Source: Streptomyces sp. CB01201 (GTDB taxonomy: Bacteria; Actinomycetota; Actinomycetes; Streptomycetales; Streptomycetaceae). Taken from it: DNA of 64,000 bases. The position numbers and the translations under genes were made by a program. Positions within the stretch are counted from its first letter, which is position 1. The number at the start of each line of letters is the position of its first letter. The notes below the pieces were generated by a model that was not told the origin of the DNA, did no database searches, and saw nothing but the letters and a program-made list of their open reading frames with translations. The stretch lies in contig NZ_NNBJ01000011.1 of assembly GCF_002803085.1 (NCBI RefSeq), forward strand, positions 213,161 to 277,160, in the 5' to 3' direction. This document shows positions 9,163 to 17,686 of the stretch, piece by piece.

Positions 9163-9558
9163 GCGGGCGGTACTCGCCGAGCGCCCGGGCCCGGGCCCGG
9201 CCGAGCCTGGACGCTCGGCATACGTCCCCCGTACGGGGCCTCCGTACGGGGTCTCCGTACTGGGTCGACGCGCTGGATGAGGGAGCGGCCCCCGCCGGAT
9301 TGCCCGGCGGGGGCCGCTCCCATGTCGCCCCCTTGCAATATGCCTTCTGTGCAAGAGAGTTGGCGCTGCCCGGGGCGGCCGCCGCCAAGCTGTGGAAAAC
9401 GGCATGACCCTCCCGGGGGACGTCGGCGGGTGGCTCGGGCCGGGGGATATCCACAGGGGTGGCGGGGTGCCGACGAGTCCGCTTGCATGGACCCATACGC
9501 GGCTGATCCGCATCGGCCGACCGCACCAACGGCTGGGTGCCACAGGGAGGGAGACACC
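9163..9558. other. Intergenic region between helY and the P450 gene
   Basis: This 396-bp stretch holds three imperfect tandem 13-bp repeats at 9229-9267 (unit CCGTACGGGGCCT) and the terminator described separately. Its right part (about 9322-9558) probably carries the P450 promoter, but no clear -35/-10 pair could be assigned. No coding sequence is supported. Confidence 0.6.
9281..9321 (+). terminator. Strong terminator hairpin after helY
   Basis: A perfect 18-bp GC-rich stem (9281-9298 with 9304-9321) closes over a 5-nt loop. There is no T-run, as is common for Streptomyces terminators. Confidence 0.8.
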
Positions 9559-10932
9559 TTGACCACCGCCAATGTGTCCGAGAGCGTCCGCACAACTTCC
9601 GTGCCACGCAAGGTGGTTGCCGGTCCTCGCGGCCTGCCGTACCTGGGGAGCCTGCCCCGGTTCGGCAAGGACCCGCTCGCCTTCTTCGAACAGCTGCGGG
9701 ACCGGGGCGACTTCGTGCACTGGCGGTTCGGCCGCGCGACCTCGCTGTTCGTCGCCGACCCGGAGTGCATCGGCGAACTCCTCACCGGGATGGAGCACAC
9801 CTTCGACCAGCCCGACCTCGGGATCTCCTTCCGCACCCTGCTCGGCAACGGCGTCGTCGTGGCCAAGGGCAAGGACTGGCGCCGCAAGAGATCCTTGGTC
9901 CAGCCCTCGGTCCGGCCCAAGCAGGTACGTTCGTACGCGGCGACCATGGCCGCCTGCGCGGTGGACCTCGCCGACGGTTGGACGGACGGGCAGCGGATCG
10001 ACGTGAAGCGCGAGATGTCCGCGCTCACCCAGCGGATCGCCGTCCGCACCATCTTCGGTGTCGACACCGCCGCGGACGCCGACGCCATCGGCCGGGCCAT
10101 GGAAGTGGCCCAGCACGAGATCGGGGTGGAGTTCAGTGGGATCGGCGCCCTGCTGCCGGACCGGCTGCCGACCCCCGGCCGGGCCCGCATCAAGAAGGCG
10201 ACCGCGGTCATCGACGCCGAGGTGAGCCGCGTCGTGGCCCGGCACCGCGCGAGCGACGGCGATCGCCCCGATCTGCTCAGCCGGCTGCTCGCCGCGCAGG
10301 ACGAGAACGGGACGCGCCTGTCCGACCGGGAGATACGCGACGAGACCGTCACGCTCTACATAGGCGGCCATGAGACCACGAGCAGCACGCTGGTGTGGGC
10401 GTGGCACCTGCTGTCCCGCAACCCGCGCGTGCGCGAGGCGCTGGCCGACGAACTCGACCGTGTTCTGGGCGGCACCCGCGAACCCGGCTATGACGACTAT
10501 GCCCAACTCATCTACACCCAGGCCGTGGTGAAGGAGACCCTCCGGCTCTACCCGACGATCTGGCTCCTCACCGGAGTCGCGAGGGAAGGCGCGGTGCTTG
10601 GCGGCCGCGGCATCCCGGTGGGCACCCGGATCTGGGTCAGCCAGTGGGCCACCCAGCGAGATGCCCGCTGGTTCCGCGACCCGGAGGACTTCCGCCCCGA
10701 GCGCTGGACGGAGGGCGCCGAGGAGATACCCGAATACGCCTGGTTCCCCTTTGGCGGCGGCCCCCGGGTCTGCCTGGGCACGCGCTTCGCCCTGGTGGAG
10801 GCGGTGCTGATCCTGGCGGTCCTGGCCGGCCGCTTCGATCTGGACGTGACTCCCGAGGACCTCACCCCGGTCCCGGGCCTGACGCTCCAGGCGAAGGGGG
10901 AGGTGCGGGCGTCGGTGCGGAGGAGAGCGTGA
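9559..10932 (+). CDS. Cytochrome P450 monooxygenase
   Basis: The 457-residue protein has all P450 landmarks: the oxygen-binding I-helix motif GGHETTSS, the K-helix ETLR motif, a PERW motif, and the heme loop FPFGGGPRVCLG with the ligand cysteine near residue 405. It resembles bacterial P450s of the terpene-oxidising type (PtlI/EizF-like), but no terpene cyclase or ferredoxin gene is nearby, so the substrate is unknown. The chosen start is TTG 9559, because AGGGAGG lies 8 bases before it; the open frame extends further upstream through the terminator. It is convergent with the next gene. Confidence 0.88.
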   Translation: MTTANVSESVRTTSVPRKVVAGPRGLPYLGSLPRFGKDPLAFFEQLRDRGDFVHWRFGRATSLFVADPECIGELLTGMEHTFDQPDLGISFRTLLGNGVVVAKGKDWRRKRSLVQPSVRPKQVRSYAATMAACAVDLADGWTDGQRIDVKREMSALTQRIAVRTIFGVDTAADADAIGRAMEVAQHEIGVEFSGIGALLPDRLPTPGRARIKKATAVIDAEVSRVVARHRASDGDRPDLLSRLLAAQDENGTRLSDREIRDETVTLYIGGHETTSSTLVWAWHLLSRNPRVREALADELDRVLGGTREPGYDDYAQLIYTQAVVKETLRLYPTIWLLTGVAREGAVLGGRGIPVGTRIWVSQWATQRDARWFRDPEDFRPERWTEGAEEIPEYAWFPFGGGPRVCLGTRFALVEAVLILAVLAGRFDLDVTPEDLTPVPGLTLQAKGEVRASVRRRA

Positions 10933-11083
10933 GCGGTCGCCGGCCCCGCCCCGGGCCCGCGCGGCCGCTCCGGAGCTACCCCACCGAGGGCCGTGGGCAA
11001 CGAGCCGTGCCTGGCTGGGCGTGGCTGAGCGGCCCGTGGCCGGCTGCCTGGCGCGGCAAGCGGGCAGTGGCCGGCGGGTTCGG

Positions 11084-12019
11084 CTATTGAGCCCTGGCGC
11101 CTTCCAACTCCTCGGCCAGCCGGGCTAGTTCAGCAGTCCGAAGGATCCGGTTGCCGAAGCCCGGCAAGGGGACGTGCAGGGGAGCGGTCCATCGGGGCGG
11201 GATGGCGTGGAGGCCGTAGTGGGCGCCCGCCAGGCCACCGGTCACGGCCGCCACCGTGTCCGTGTCGCCGCCCAGGTCGATCGCCGCGCCCAGCGCCCGC
11301 TCGAAGGAATCCGTCGTACGCAGCGCCCAGAGCGCGGAACCGAGGCAGGGCCAGACCGCGCCGTTGAACTCGGTCGCGTCGTCGGGATGCCAGTCGGGAG
11401 CGAGGACCGTCGACCAGCGGGCCCAATGGTCGGGGTGAACGGCGGCCAGCGCGTCCGGCACGGCCGCCAGCGGGTCGGCGCCGGCCAGTGCGGCCCGTAT
11501 CAGTTCGTGGTAGATCGCCGTGCCCTCCCACGCGGCCCGGTCCCCATGGGTGAGCGCCGCGATACGACGGGCGGCGGCCATCGTCGCCGAGCGTCCCGCG
11601 CCGGCGAAGTACACCGCGGCGGTGGTGGCGCGCATCAGTGAACCGTTGCCCGCGGCGCGGCGGTTGACCTGGAAATGGCGGGCCGCCGCAAGATCCCAGG
11701 GCTCGCCGTTCGTCAGGACGTCCTCGGTCTGGAGCCCGATGTCCTTGGGCTCCGAGACCGCCCAGCGCTGGAACCGCCGGAAGACGTCGGCCGGTTCGAG
11801 GCCACCGCACTCCAGGAGGGAGTCGGCGACCAGCACGGCCATCTGGGTGTCGTCGGTGGCCTCGCCCGGATCCCAGCCGCCTCCGCCGCACATCGTGCCG
11901 ACGCCGTCGGGGAACCGCCGCGCGTACACCCCGGGCAGGCCGAACTCGAAGGGGGCGCCCAGAGCGTCGCCCACGGCGGAGCCGACCACCGCTCCCGCCG
12001 CCCGGCGAGTCGGACGCAT
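11084..12019 (-). CDS. ADP-ribosylglycohydrolase family protein (DraG-like)
   Basis: The 311-residue protein begins with GSAVGDALGAPFE and carries the metal-binding motif ATDDTQMA around residue 55 and DLGGDTDT near residue 255. These are the two magnesium-site motifs of the DraG/ARH family, which removes ADP-ribose from proteins or small molecules. The start chosen is ATG at 12019, because GAAGAAGGA precedes it. A longer frame up to 12133 adds only a repetitive GDRDGDRDRD sequence. Its distance of about 0.6 kb from a putative NADase is noteworthy but may be chance. Confidence 0.88.
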   Translation of the reverse strand: MRPTRRAAGAVVGSAVGDALGAPFEFGLPGVYARRFPDGVGTMCGGGGWDPGEATDDTQMAVLVADSLLECGGLEPADVFRRFQRWAVSEPKDIGLQTEDVLTNGEPWDLAAARHFQVNRRAAGNGSLMRATTAAVYFAGAGRSATMAAARRIAALTHGDRAAWEGTAIYHELIRAALAGADPLAAVPDALAAVHPDHWARWSTVLAPDWHPDDATEFNGAVWPCLGSALWALRTTDSFERALGAAIDLGGDTDTVAAVTGGLAGAHYGLHAIPPRWTAPLHVPLPGFGNRILRTAELARLAEELEGARAQ

Positions 12020-12281
12020 GGGTCCTTCTTCGGGGGGCTGGATGCCCGTGCTCCCGTTCATGTCCCGCTCATGCCCGGGCCATACGCCCGTGTCCCGGTC
12101 CCGGTCCCCGTCTCTGTCCCCGCCCGCGTTCATGGGCAGGACGTTAGCCAGGGGGCCGCCGGCCGCGCGAACCGAATATCATCCGGCCACCCCCGTCGGA
12201 GGATGCCGACCGGTTCGCCTAGGCTCGGATCGTTGTCGCTCTTGGCCGCTCTCGGCGGCTCTGGGAAACGGGGGAAGGTCT

Positions 12282-12560
12282 GTGACTGAGGATCAGGACG
12301 GGGTGGTCCTTTACTGGCGCCCCCTGTGCACGTACTGCATGAAGCTCCGGCTGAGCCTGCTGTTCACGCGGCTGCGGTTCGTCAAGGTGAACATCTGGCG
12401 CGACCCCGTCGCGGCCGCGTTCGTGCGCTCGGTCGCGGACGGGAACGAGACCGTGCCCACGGTCACGGTGGCCGGGCGGGCGATGGTGAACCCGTCCAAG
12501 AGGGAGCTCTTCGAGGCGGTCCGGGCGCATGCGCCGCGGTCGCTGCCCGGGAGCCGCTGA
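12282..12560 (+). CDS. Glutaredoxin-like (mycoredoxin-type) protein
   Basis: The 92-residue protein has a thioredoxin fold with the redox motif CTYC around residue 16 and the cis-proline segment TVPTVTV near residue 58. Actinobacterial mycoredoxins of this size reduce mycothiol mixed disulfides. The CxYC motif fits that group, but the assignment to mycoredoxin rather than another glutaredoxin-like reductase is inferred. GTG 12282 is chosen because GGGGGAAGG lies just upstream. It is divergent from the glycohydrolase gene and convergent with the next gene. Confidence 0.8.
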   Translation: MTEDQDGVVLYWRPLCTYCMKLRLSLLFTRLRFVKVNIWRDPVAAAFVRSVADGNETVPTVTVAGRAMVNPSKRELFEAVRAHAPRSLPGSR

Positions 12561-12638
12561 GCCAACCGTTCGCGAGCCGCCCGGTGCGCGGCGGAAACCG
12601 TCGGCTGCCCGCAGGCGGGTCCCCGGCCCGGCCTGCCG

Positions 12639-13763
12639 TCAGCGGGGATTGCCGTTGGCGGCGAGCCGGTCGCTCATCTCCGCATGCGCCCGTTCGGAGT
12701 TGGCGTTCTCCGGGTCGTGCTTCAGGCGCAGGTAGTCGTAGAGCACCTGCACGCACTCGTCCCGCTTGGAGTAGGAGGCGTCCGCGGCCAGTTCCAGGCC
12801 CTTGGTGACCTCCCGCAGCTTGCCGTCCGGCGCGGTGTACACCGGGTGCCAGATCAGTTTCACGGCCGGGTTGAGCGCCATCACGACACGGAGTTGGGGC
12901 ACTTCCTGGGCGATCAGGACGCTGTCGGGGTTGTAGGCGCGCAGGAAGATGTGGACCGGGCCGCGGGCCCGGTTCACGAACGCCTTGGACAGCACGTTCC
13001 ACATCGGGGTCTTGAGCTTCCAGTCCTCGGTCAGCCGCAGCTTGTCGACCACGCCGCCGAACGGCGTGGCCTCCAGCGGGGTGTGGCCCTTGGAGCGGGC
13101 GTACACGCTGGTGTCGATTCCGCCGGACCACAGGGCCATCGTCGGCTTGTCGATCTCCAGGTAGTCCCCGATGAGCTGGACCAGTTCCTGGTACCACGTG
13201 TTCGACGCGCGGTGGTCGCGCTGCTCCTGGCGCTCGGTGAACTTCGCCATGGCCTCGTCGTTGAGCCGGCCCTGCTCCGCGAGGCCGCCGAGGACCAACT
13301 GCCAGGCGGCGTCCGTGACGCTGTCCGGGAACCCCGCCTGCGCCATCATGTCGCGGAATGTGCTCCACTCCCCGTGCCCGGTCGGATCGAGGGCGTTCTT
13401 CCGCGCCGCCTCGTTGGCGCCGGGAACCTCCTGGCGCTGGATCCACTCCGCCACGGCCGCGTTGCCCGCGGTCCCGTGGAGTGCGGCCAGCCCGGCGCGC
13501 TGTGCGCCCGTCCTGCCGGACGCCGTCGCGCTCGCGGTTCCGGCCTGTCGCCGGACCGGTGGCACGGCCGCCGGTCCGGTACCCACCGGCGGTGTCCCTG
13601 TCTCTCGCACGCTGCCCAGCCCCCCAGCTCGCCGTTCGGTTCCGAGCGCCGAGGCTAGAACCGCGGGCACTCGCCCACCAGGGGCGAAAGGGCAGTCGAG
13701 AGGGCACGGCAGCAGGGCGGCGGGAGGGCTGGTGCCGGGCTGGTGCCCGGCGGCCGGGTTCAT
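12639..13763 (-). CDS. Putative CD38-like ADP-ribosyl cyclase / NAD glycohydrolase with GNAAV N-terminal motif
   Basis: The protein has 374 residues from ATG 13763, which has GAGGG eight bases upstream; an ATG at 13778 is possible but has no ribosome site. Residues 1-85 are low-complexity. Residues 90-112 contain LHGTAGNAAVAEWIQRQ, similar to the short motif found in actinobacterial proteins linked to contractile injection systems (eCIS/DUF4157). The C-terminal part (about 205-310) lines up by eye with the ADP-ribosyl cyclase family. W212 in LWSGG, E231 in PLEATP, W255 in MWNVLS and E287 in AQEVPQL match CD38 W125, E146, W189 and E226 in order, and an IWH follows. It would cleave or cyclise NAD. 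No immunity gene, secretion apparatus or signal peptide is visible. It is divergent from padR. Confidence 0.7.
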   Translation of the reverse strand: MNPAAGHQPGTSPPAALLPCPLDCPFAPGGRVPAVLASALGTERRAGGLGSVRETGTPPVGTGPAAVPPVRRQAGTASATASGRTGAQRAGLAALHGTAGNAAVAEWIQRQEVPGANEAARKNALDPTGHGEWSTFRDMMAQAGFPDSVTDAAWQLVLGGLAEQGRLNDEAMAKFTERQEQRDHRASNTWYQELVQLIGDYLEIDKPTMALWSGGIDTSVYARSKGHTPLEATPFGGVVDKLRLTEDWKLKTPMWNVLSKAFVNRARGPVHIFLRAYNPDSVLIAQEVPQLRVVMALNPAVKLIWHPVYTAPDGKLREVTKGLELAADASYSKRDECVQVLYDYLRLKHDPENANSERAHAEMSDRLAANGNPR

Positions 13764-13782
13764 GCAAGGCACCCTCATATTC

Positions 13783-13829
13783 GCGATACATCGCGGTTGA
13801 CCGATACGCGATAGTCGCGATATGTTCGG
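13783..13829. promoter_or_regulatory. PadR-type operator cluster in the divergent promoter
   Basis: Two inverted repeats sit between the NADase-like gene and padR: CGCGAT-AC-ATCGCG starting at 13782 and CGCGA-TAG-TCGCG starting at 13806. CGCGATA occurs three times here. PadR regulators commonly repress their own operon and a divergent gene from such sites. Binding is inferred from position and symmetry. Confidence 0.6.
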
Positions 13830-13879
13830 CTACGAGTATTCGAGAACGAGGGACGAGCGAGGGGCAGGAGGTGACGGCG

Positions 13880-14533
13880 ATGGCGGCAGGGCGGCGCAAG
13901 CTCCGCAACCCGTTGGCGCTGGCCGTTCTGGTCCTGCTCGCCGAGCGCCCCGCGATGCATCCGTACGAGATCGCCCAGACTCTGCGCCGGCGCGGCAAGG
14001 AGTACAGCATCAAGATCAATTACGGCTCGCTCTACACCGTCGTCCAGAACCTGGAGAAACACGGCTTCGTCGAGGTCGCCGACGTCCAGCGGCAGGGCAA
14101 CCGCCCCGAGCGCACCCTCTACGCCCTCACCCCGACGGGCCGCGAGGAGATGCTGGACTGGATGGCGGACATCGTCTCGGTGCCGGTGCACGAGTTCCCG
14201 GTCTTCGAGACGGCCCTGTCCCTCATCGGCGTACTGCCGCCCGACGAGGTCACCGCGCTGCTGGCGCAACGTGTCAATACGCTGGAGGTGCGGGCCGCCG
14301 GGCTGCGGGGAGCGCTGCGGAAGCTGCGCGAGACGCTGCCCCGGTTCTTCCTCGTCGAGACCGAATACCAGCTCCACATGATCGACGCCGAGGCGGAGTG
14401 GGTGCGCGGCCTCCTCAAGGAGATCGCGGACGGCACCCTCAGCGGCATCGACGGATGGCGCAGTTGGCAGGCCACGGGTGAAGTGCCCGAGGAATGGAAG
14501 CACTTGGAGGGCGAGGACCACTCCCGCGAGTAG
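13880..14533 (+). CDS. PadR-family transcriptional regulator
   Basis: The 217-residue protein has the PadR winged helix at about residues 10-90, including the MHPYEIAQTL and NYGSLYTVVQNLE segments. A C-terminal helical region for dimerisation (about 100-185) follows. PadR proteins are usually ligand-responsive repressors of efflux or stress genes. ATG 13880 is chosen because AGGAGGTGA lies eight bases before it; a GTG nine bases upstream overlaps that site. The two genes downstream encode an ABC exporter, its likely target, and the divergent NADase-like gene shares the operator region. Confidence 0.88.
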   Translation: MAAGRRKLRNPLALAVLVLLAERPAMHPYEIAQTLRRRGKEYSIKINYGSLYTVVQNLEKHGFVEVADVQRQGNRPERTLYALTPTGREEMLDWMADIVSVPVHEFPVFETALSLIGVLPPDEVTALLAQRVNTLEVRAAGLRGALRKLRETLPRFFLVETEYQLHMIDAEAEWVRGLLKEIADGTLSGIDGWRSWQATGEVPEEWKHLEGEDHSRE

Positions 14534-14674
14534 TCCGGGGAGGCCGGGACACCACCGGTCTCCGGACGCGCAGGCGACGCGCACGCACCGCGTACGGCGG
14601 GCGCGCCGACGCGCGGGACACACGGGACCCGCACGCAGTACCCAGGGACCAGCAGTACGCAGTAGCACAGGGAA

Positions 14675-14714
14675 AACCCCGGCACGGGCTGTTGCAGCAG
14701 CCCCCGCCGGGGTT
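14675..14714 (+). terminator. Hairpin between padR and the ABC exporter genes
   Basis: A 9-bp outer stem (14675-14683 with 14706-14714) encloses a 6-bp inner stem. It lies in the 316-bp spacer and could separate padR from the exporter genes or attenuate read-through. No gene is supported in the spacer. Confidence 0.6.
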
Positions 14715-14849
14715 GCGACCCCGGACCCGACCCGCACGAGGCAGGCCAGGCGATCGAAGGTGCGGCACGCCAAGGATAGCCCGGCGCTCCCCACGCGGAT
14801 CGGTCCGTCACACCGACCATCCCCGCTCACCCAGGAGAGCTCCGTCATG

Positions 14850-15866
14850 AATACCCGGAGTACCCGGGCGCCCGCAGTCGAGGCGCACCACCTGATCAAG
14901 ACGTATCCCGGAGATGTCACCGCCCTCAACGGCATGGGCATCACCGTCGCGGCCGGCACGGTCTTCGGACTGCTCGGCCCCAATGGCGCCGGCAAGTCCA
15001 CCACCGTCAAGATCCTCACCACCCTCGCCCGCCCCGACAGCGGCACCGCGACCGTCGCCGGGCACGACGTGCTGCGCCACCCCGACCGGGTCCGGCGCGC
15101 GATCGGTGTCGTCGCGCAGAAGTCCGGGGCCGATCCCGTGGCCACCGGCCGCGAGAACCTCCAGCTCCAGGGGCGCCTGTACGGGCTCACCGGCGCGGCT
15201 CTCAAGCGCCGCGTGGACGAGCTGCTCGAACGCTTCGACCTCGCGGACGCCGGCAAGCGCGTCGTGAAGGGGTACTCGGGCGGCATGCAGCGCCGCCTCG
15301 ACGTGGCGCTCGGCCTGGTGCACCGGCCCGAGGTGCTCTTCCTCGACGAGCCGACCACCGGACTCGACCCCGAAGCCCGCACCGCGATGTGGGACGAGAT
15401 CGCGCGGCTCGCCGGGGACGAGGGGCTCACCATCGTGCTCACCACGCACTACCTCGAAGAGGCCGACCGGCTCGCCGAGCGGATCGCGATCGTGGACCGG
15501 GGCCGGGTCGTCGTCGAAGGCACCCCCGACGAGCTGAAGGGCGAACTCCGCGGCGACGCCGTCCATGTGGAGCTGCGCGAAGCCGTCACCGGACGCGCCC
15601 TGCTGCGCGAGGCCCTCACCGGACTGCCCGGCGTGCACGAGGTGCTGCTGGACGGCCGCCGGGTCAGCGCACGCGCCGACGACGGCGCGGCCGCCGTGCC
15701 CGTGCTGCTCGCCGCCCTGGAGCGCGCCGGAGCCTCCGTCGCCGCCGCGACCGTGGCCCGCCCCTCCCTGGACGACGTCTATCTGCGCTATGCCGGACGC
15801 CGTTACTCCGAGGCCGAGGCGGCAGCCGACGCCCCCGCCCTCGCCACCGCCGGAGGCACCCGATGA
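14850..15866 (+). CDS. Drug-type ABC exporter, ATP-binding protein (DrrA-like)
   Basis: The 338-residue protein has Walker A GPNGAGKST near residue 45, the Q-loop near 90, signature YSGGMQRR near residue 145, Walker B LFLDEPTTGLD near 163 and the H-loop TTHYLEEAD near 195. A DrrA-type C-terminal domain follows (about 235-325). It powers the membrane subunit encoded next, with which it overlaps by 4 bp (ATGA). The ATG start follows AGGAGAG. The family exports hydrophobic compounds such as anthracyclines; the actual substrate here is unknown. Confidence 0.92.
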   Translation, partial: NTRSTRAPAVEAHHLIKTYPGDVTALNGMGITVAAGTVFGLLGPNGAGKSTTVKILTTLARPDSGTATVAGHDVLRHPDRVRRAIGVVAQKSGADPVATGRENLQLQGRLYGLTGAALKRRVDELLERFDLADAGKRVVKGYSGGMQRRLDVALGLVHRPEVLFLDEPTTGLDPEARTAMWDEIARLAGDEGLTIVLTTHYLEEADRLAERIAIVDRGRVVVEGTPDELKGELRGDAVHVELREAVTGRALLREALTGLPGVHEVLLDGRRVSARADDGAAAVPVLLAALERAGASVAAATVARPSLDDVYLRYAGRRYSEAEAAADAPALATAGGTR

Positions 15867-16672
15867 CCAGCACCACCGCCACACCCGCGCCGCTGCGCTC
15901 CAACGCCCTCGCCCAGACCTGGTACATGACGCAGCGTCAGCTGATGGCGATCTTCCGGCAGCCCGCCTATCTCCTGATCACCCTGGTGCAGCCGGTGATC
16001 TGGCTGTTCCTGTTCGGCAACCTCTTCAAGAAGGTCGTCCAGCTCGGCGGCTTCGGCACCACGTCCTATCTGGACTACCTCGTGCCCGGCATCGTCCTGA
16101 TGAGCGCGCTCGGCTCCAGCATGTGGGCCGGCATGGGCACCCTGGAGGAGATCGAGCGCGGCACGCTCAACCGCTTCCTCACCACGCCCGTCAGCCGCGG
16201 CGCCCTGATGAACGCCAACGTCGTGCAGAACGGCATCAGCATCACCGTCCAGACCGTGATCATCCTGCTGCTCGGCAAGCTCGGCGGCGCCCACTACCCG
16301 GGCGGCTTCGGCGGTCTGGTCGTCCTGGCCGTCGCCGCGATCCTGCTCGGCACGGTCTTCGGCGCCTTCTCCAACGCGCTGGGCATGCTGGTGCGCCAGC
16401 GCGAGTCGATCATCGGCATCAACACCTTTCTGCTGCTGCCGCTGACCTTCCTGTCCTCGGCGTTCATGGCGCCGTCCCAGATGCCGTCCTGGATGCGCCA
16501 CATCGCCGACTTCAACCCGCTCAACTGGGGCATGGTGGCGGGCCGTTCGGCGATGGCGGCAGAACCGGACTGGGGTCTGGTGCTCGGCCGGGGCGGCGCC
16601 CTGCTCGGCCTCGCGATCGTCGCGGTCTGGCTGTCGACCCGTACGTTCCGCTCCTACCAGAAGTCGGTGTAG
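15863..16672 (+). CDS. ABC-2 type exporter permease (DrrB-like)
   Basis: The 269-residue protein has six hydrophobic segments and the ABC-2 pattern with the loop motif LNRFLTTPVSRG after the second one, as in DrrB. It forms the membrane pore for the preceding ATPase. Translation is coupled through an ATGA overlap. The pair is presumably controlled by the upstream PadR protein. A bidirectional terminator follows 72 bp downstream. Confidence 0.92.
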   Translation: MTSTTATPAPLRSNALAQTWYMTQRQLMAIFRQPAYLLITLVQPVIWLFLFGNLFKKVVQLGGFGTTSYLDYLVPGIVLMSALGSSMWAGMGTLEEIERGTLNRFLTTPVSRGALMNANVVQNGISITVQTVIILLLGKLGGAHYPGGFGGLVVLAVAAILLGTVFGAFSNALGMLVRQRESIIGINTFLLLPLTFLSSAFMAPSQMPSWMRHIADFNPLNWGMVAGRSAMAAEPDWGLVLGRGGALLGLAIVAVWLSTRTFRSYQKSV

Positions 16673-16744
16673 CGACAACCCGGGCCAACTCCGTCATCGG
16701 TGAGCCCGGTTGGGGCCCTGGCGGCCCAGGCGTTCGCTGAACCA

Positions 16745-16779
16745 CGAAACCCCCGGCGGGGCAGGTGCCGGGGGTTTCG
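16745..16779. terminator. Bidirectional terminator between convergent genes
   Basis: A perfect 13-bp stem (16745-16757 with 16767-16779) has AAA on its left arm and TTT on its right arm. It can terminate transcription from both the exporter operon and the siderophore-interacting protein gene. Confidence 0.85.
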
Positions 16780-16795
16780 CGGGCGGGGGAGCGGG

Positions 16796-17641
16796 TCAGG
16801 CGGCCGGGGCCTCCTGCTCGCGTTCCACCTGCTCGTTCCACTCGCGCTTCGCCGCGCGCCAGGCGTCGTCGTCCTGACCGAGGCGCCAGTAGCCCGAGAT
16901 CGACAGCCGCTCACGCGGTACGCCGCGCTCGACCCGGAGCAGCGCGCGCAGCTCCTTCACGAAGCCCGCCTCGCCGTGCACGAAGGCGTGCACATCGCCC
17001 GCCGGGAACTCCAAGTCCTTGACCGCGCCCACCAGTTGGGAGCCCACCGCATGCTCGCCCCGGTGCAGCCAGGTCACCGCGACGCCGTCCGGGGTGCTGA
17101 GCTTCTGCTCCTCCTCGGGGCCGGCCACCTCGACGAAGGCATGCACCAGCGCACCCGCCGGCATCCGCTCCAGGGCCGCCGCGATGGCGGGCAGCGCGCT
17201 CTCGTCACCGGCCAGCAGGTGCCAGTCGGCCGCCGGGTCCGGGGCGTAGCCGCCGCCGGGGCCGAGGAAGCGGACCGTCTCGCCGGGCTGCACCCGCAGG
17301 GCCCACGGGCCCGCGAGGCCCTCGTCGCCGTGCACCACGAAGTCGACGGTCAGCTCGCCCAGTTCGGCGTCCCAGTCGCGCACCGTGTAGGCGCGGGTGC
17401 TGGGCCACTGGGCGCGCGGGAACTCGGCGCGGATCCGCTCCATGTCGAAGGGCTCCGGGTAGCTCACGCCCTGCGCCGGGAACAGCAGCTTGATGTAGTG
17501 GTCGGTGTACTCGCCGACGCCGAAGCCGGCCAGCGACTCGCCGCCGAGCACGACGCGCACCATGTGCGGCGTGATGCGCTCGGTGCGCACCACTCGCGCC
17601 TCGTTGATCTTCGGTGCCTTGCGAGACGGGCGTTCTGCCAC
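16796..17641 (-). CDS. Siderophore-interacting protein (FAD-dependent ferric reductase)
   Basis: The 281-residue protein belongs to the SIP family. It has an N-terminal FAD-binding barrel with the flavin motif RAYTVRDWD near residue 84 and a C-terminal NAD(P)-binding domain ending in the conserved GYWRLGQDDD segment. It reduces ferric siderophore complexes in the cytoplasm to release iron. The start is ATG 17641. An iron-regulator box lies 23-45 bp upstream, so the gene is probably repressed by DmdR/IdeR when iron is sufficient. Confidence 0.93.
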   Translation of the reverse strand: MAERPSRKAPKINEARVVRTERITPHMVRVVLGGESLAGFGVGEYTDHYIKLLFPAQGVSYPEPFDMERIRAEFPRAQWPSTRAYTVRDWDAELGELTVDFVVHGDEGLAGPWALRVQPGETVRFLGPGGGYAPDPAADWHLLAGDESALPAIAAALERMPAGALVHAFVEVAGPEEEQKLSTPDGVAVTWLHRGEHAVGSQLVGAVKDLEFPAGDVHAFVHGEAGFVKELRALLRVERGVPRERLSISGYWRLGQDDDAWRAAKREWNEQVEREQEAPAA

Positions 17642-17663
17642 TGTGCGCTCCCCTGATCCACCA

Positions 17664-17686
17664 TTAGTTAGGATTACCTAAGTTAA
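17664..17686 (-). promoter_or_regulatory. Iron box (DmdR/IdeR operator)
   Basis: The core TTAGGATTACCTAA at 17668-17681 is a palindrome of the TTAGG-N4-CCTAA form that makes up the right part of the IdeR/DmdR consensus, with flanking TTAG and TTAA. It lies directly upstream of the siderophore-interacting protein gene. Confidence 0.85.

Noticed and set aside
9229..9267. Possible CRISPR-like repeats
   Set aside because: They are only three 13-bp tandem units without spacers; no cas gene is present.
6346..10506. A very long open frame (over 1,300 codons) on the minus strand across helY and the P450 gene
   Set aside because: It is antisense to two well-supported genes, has no recognisable domain and arises from GC-rich codon bias.
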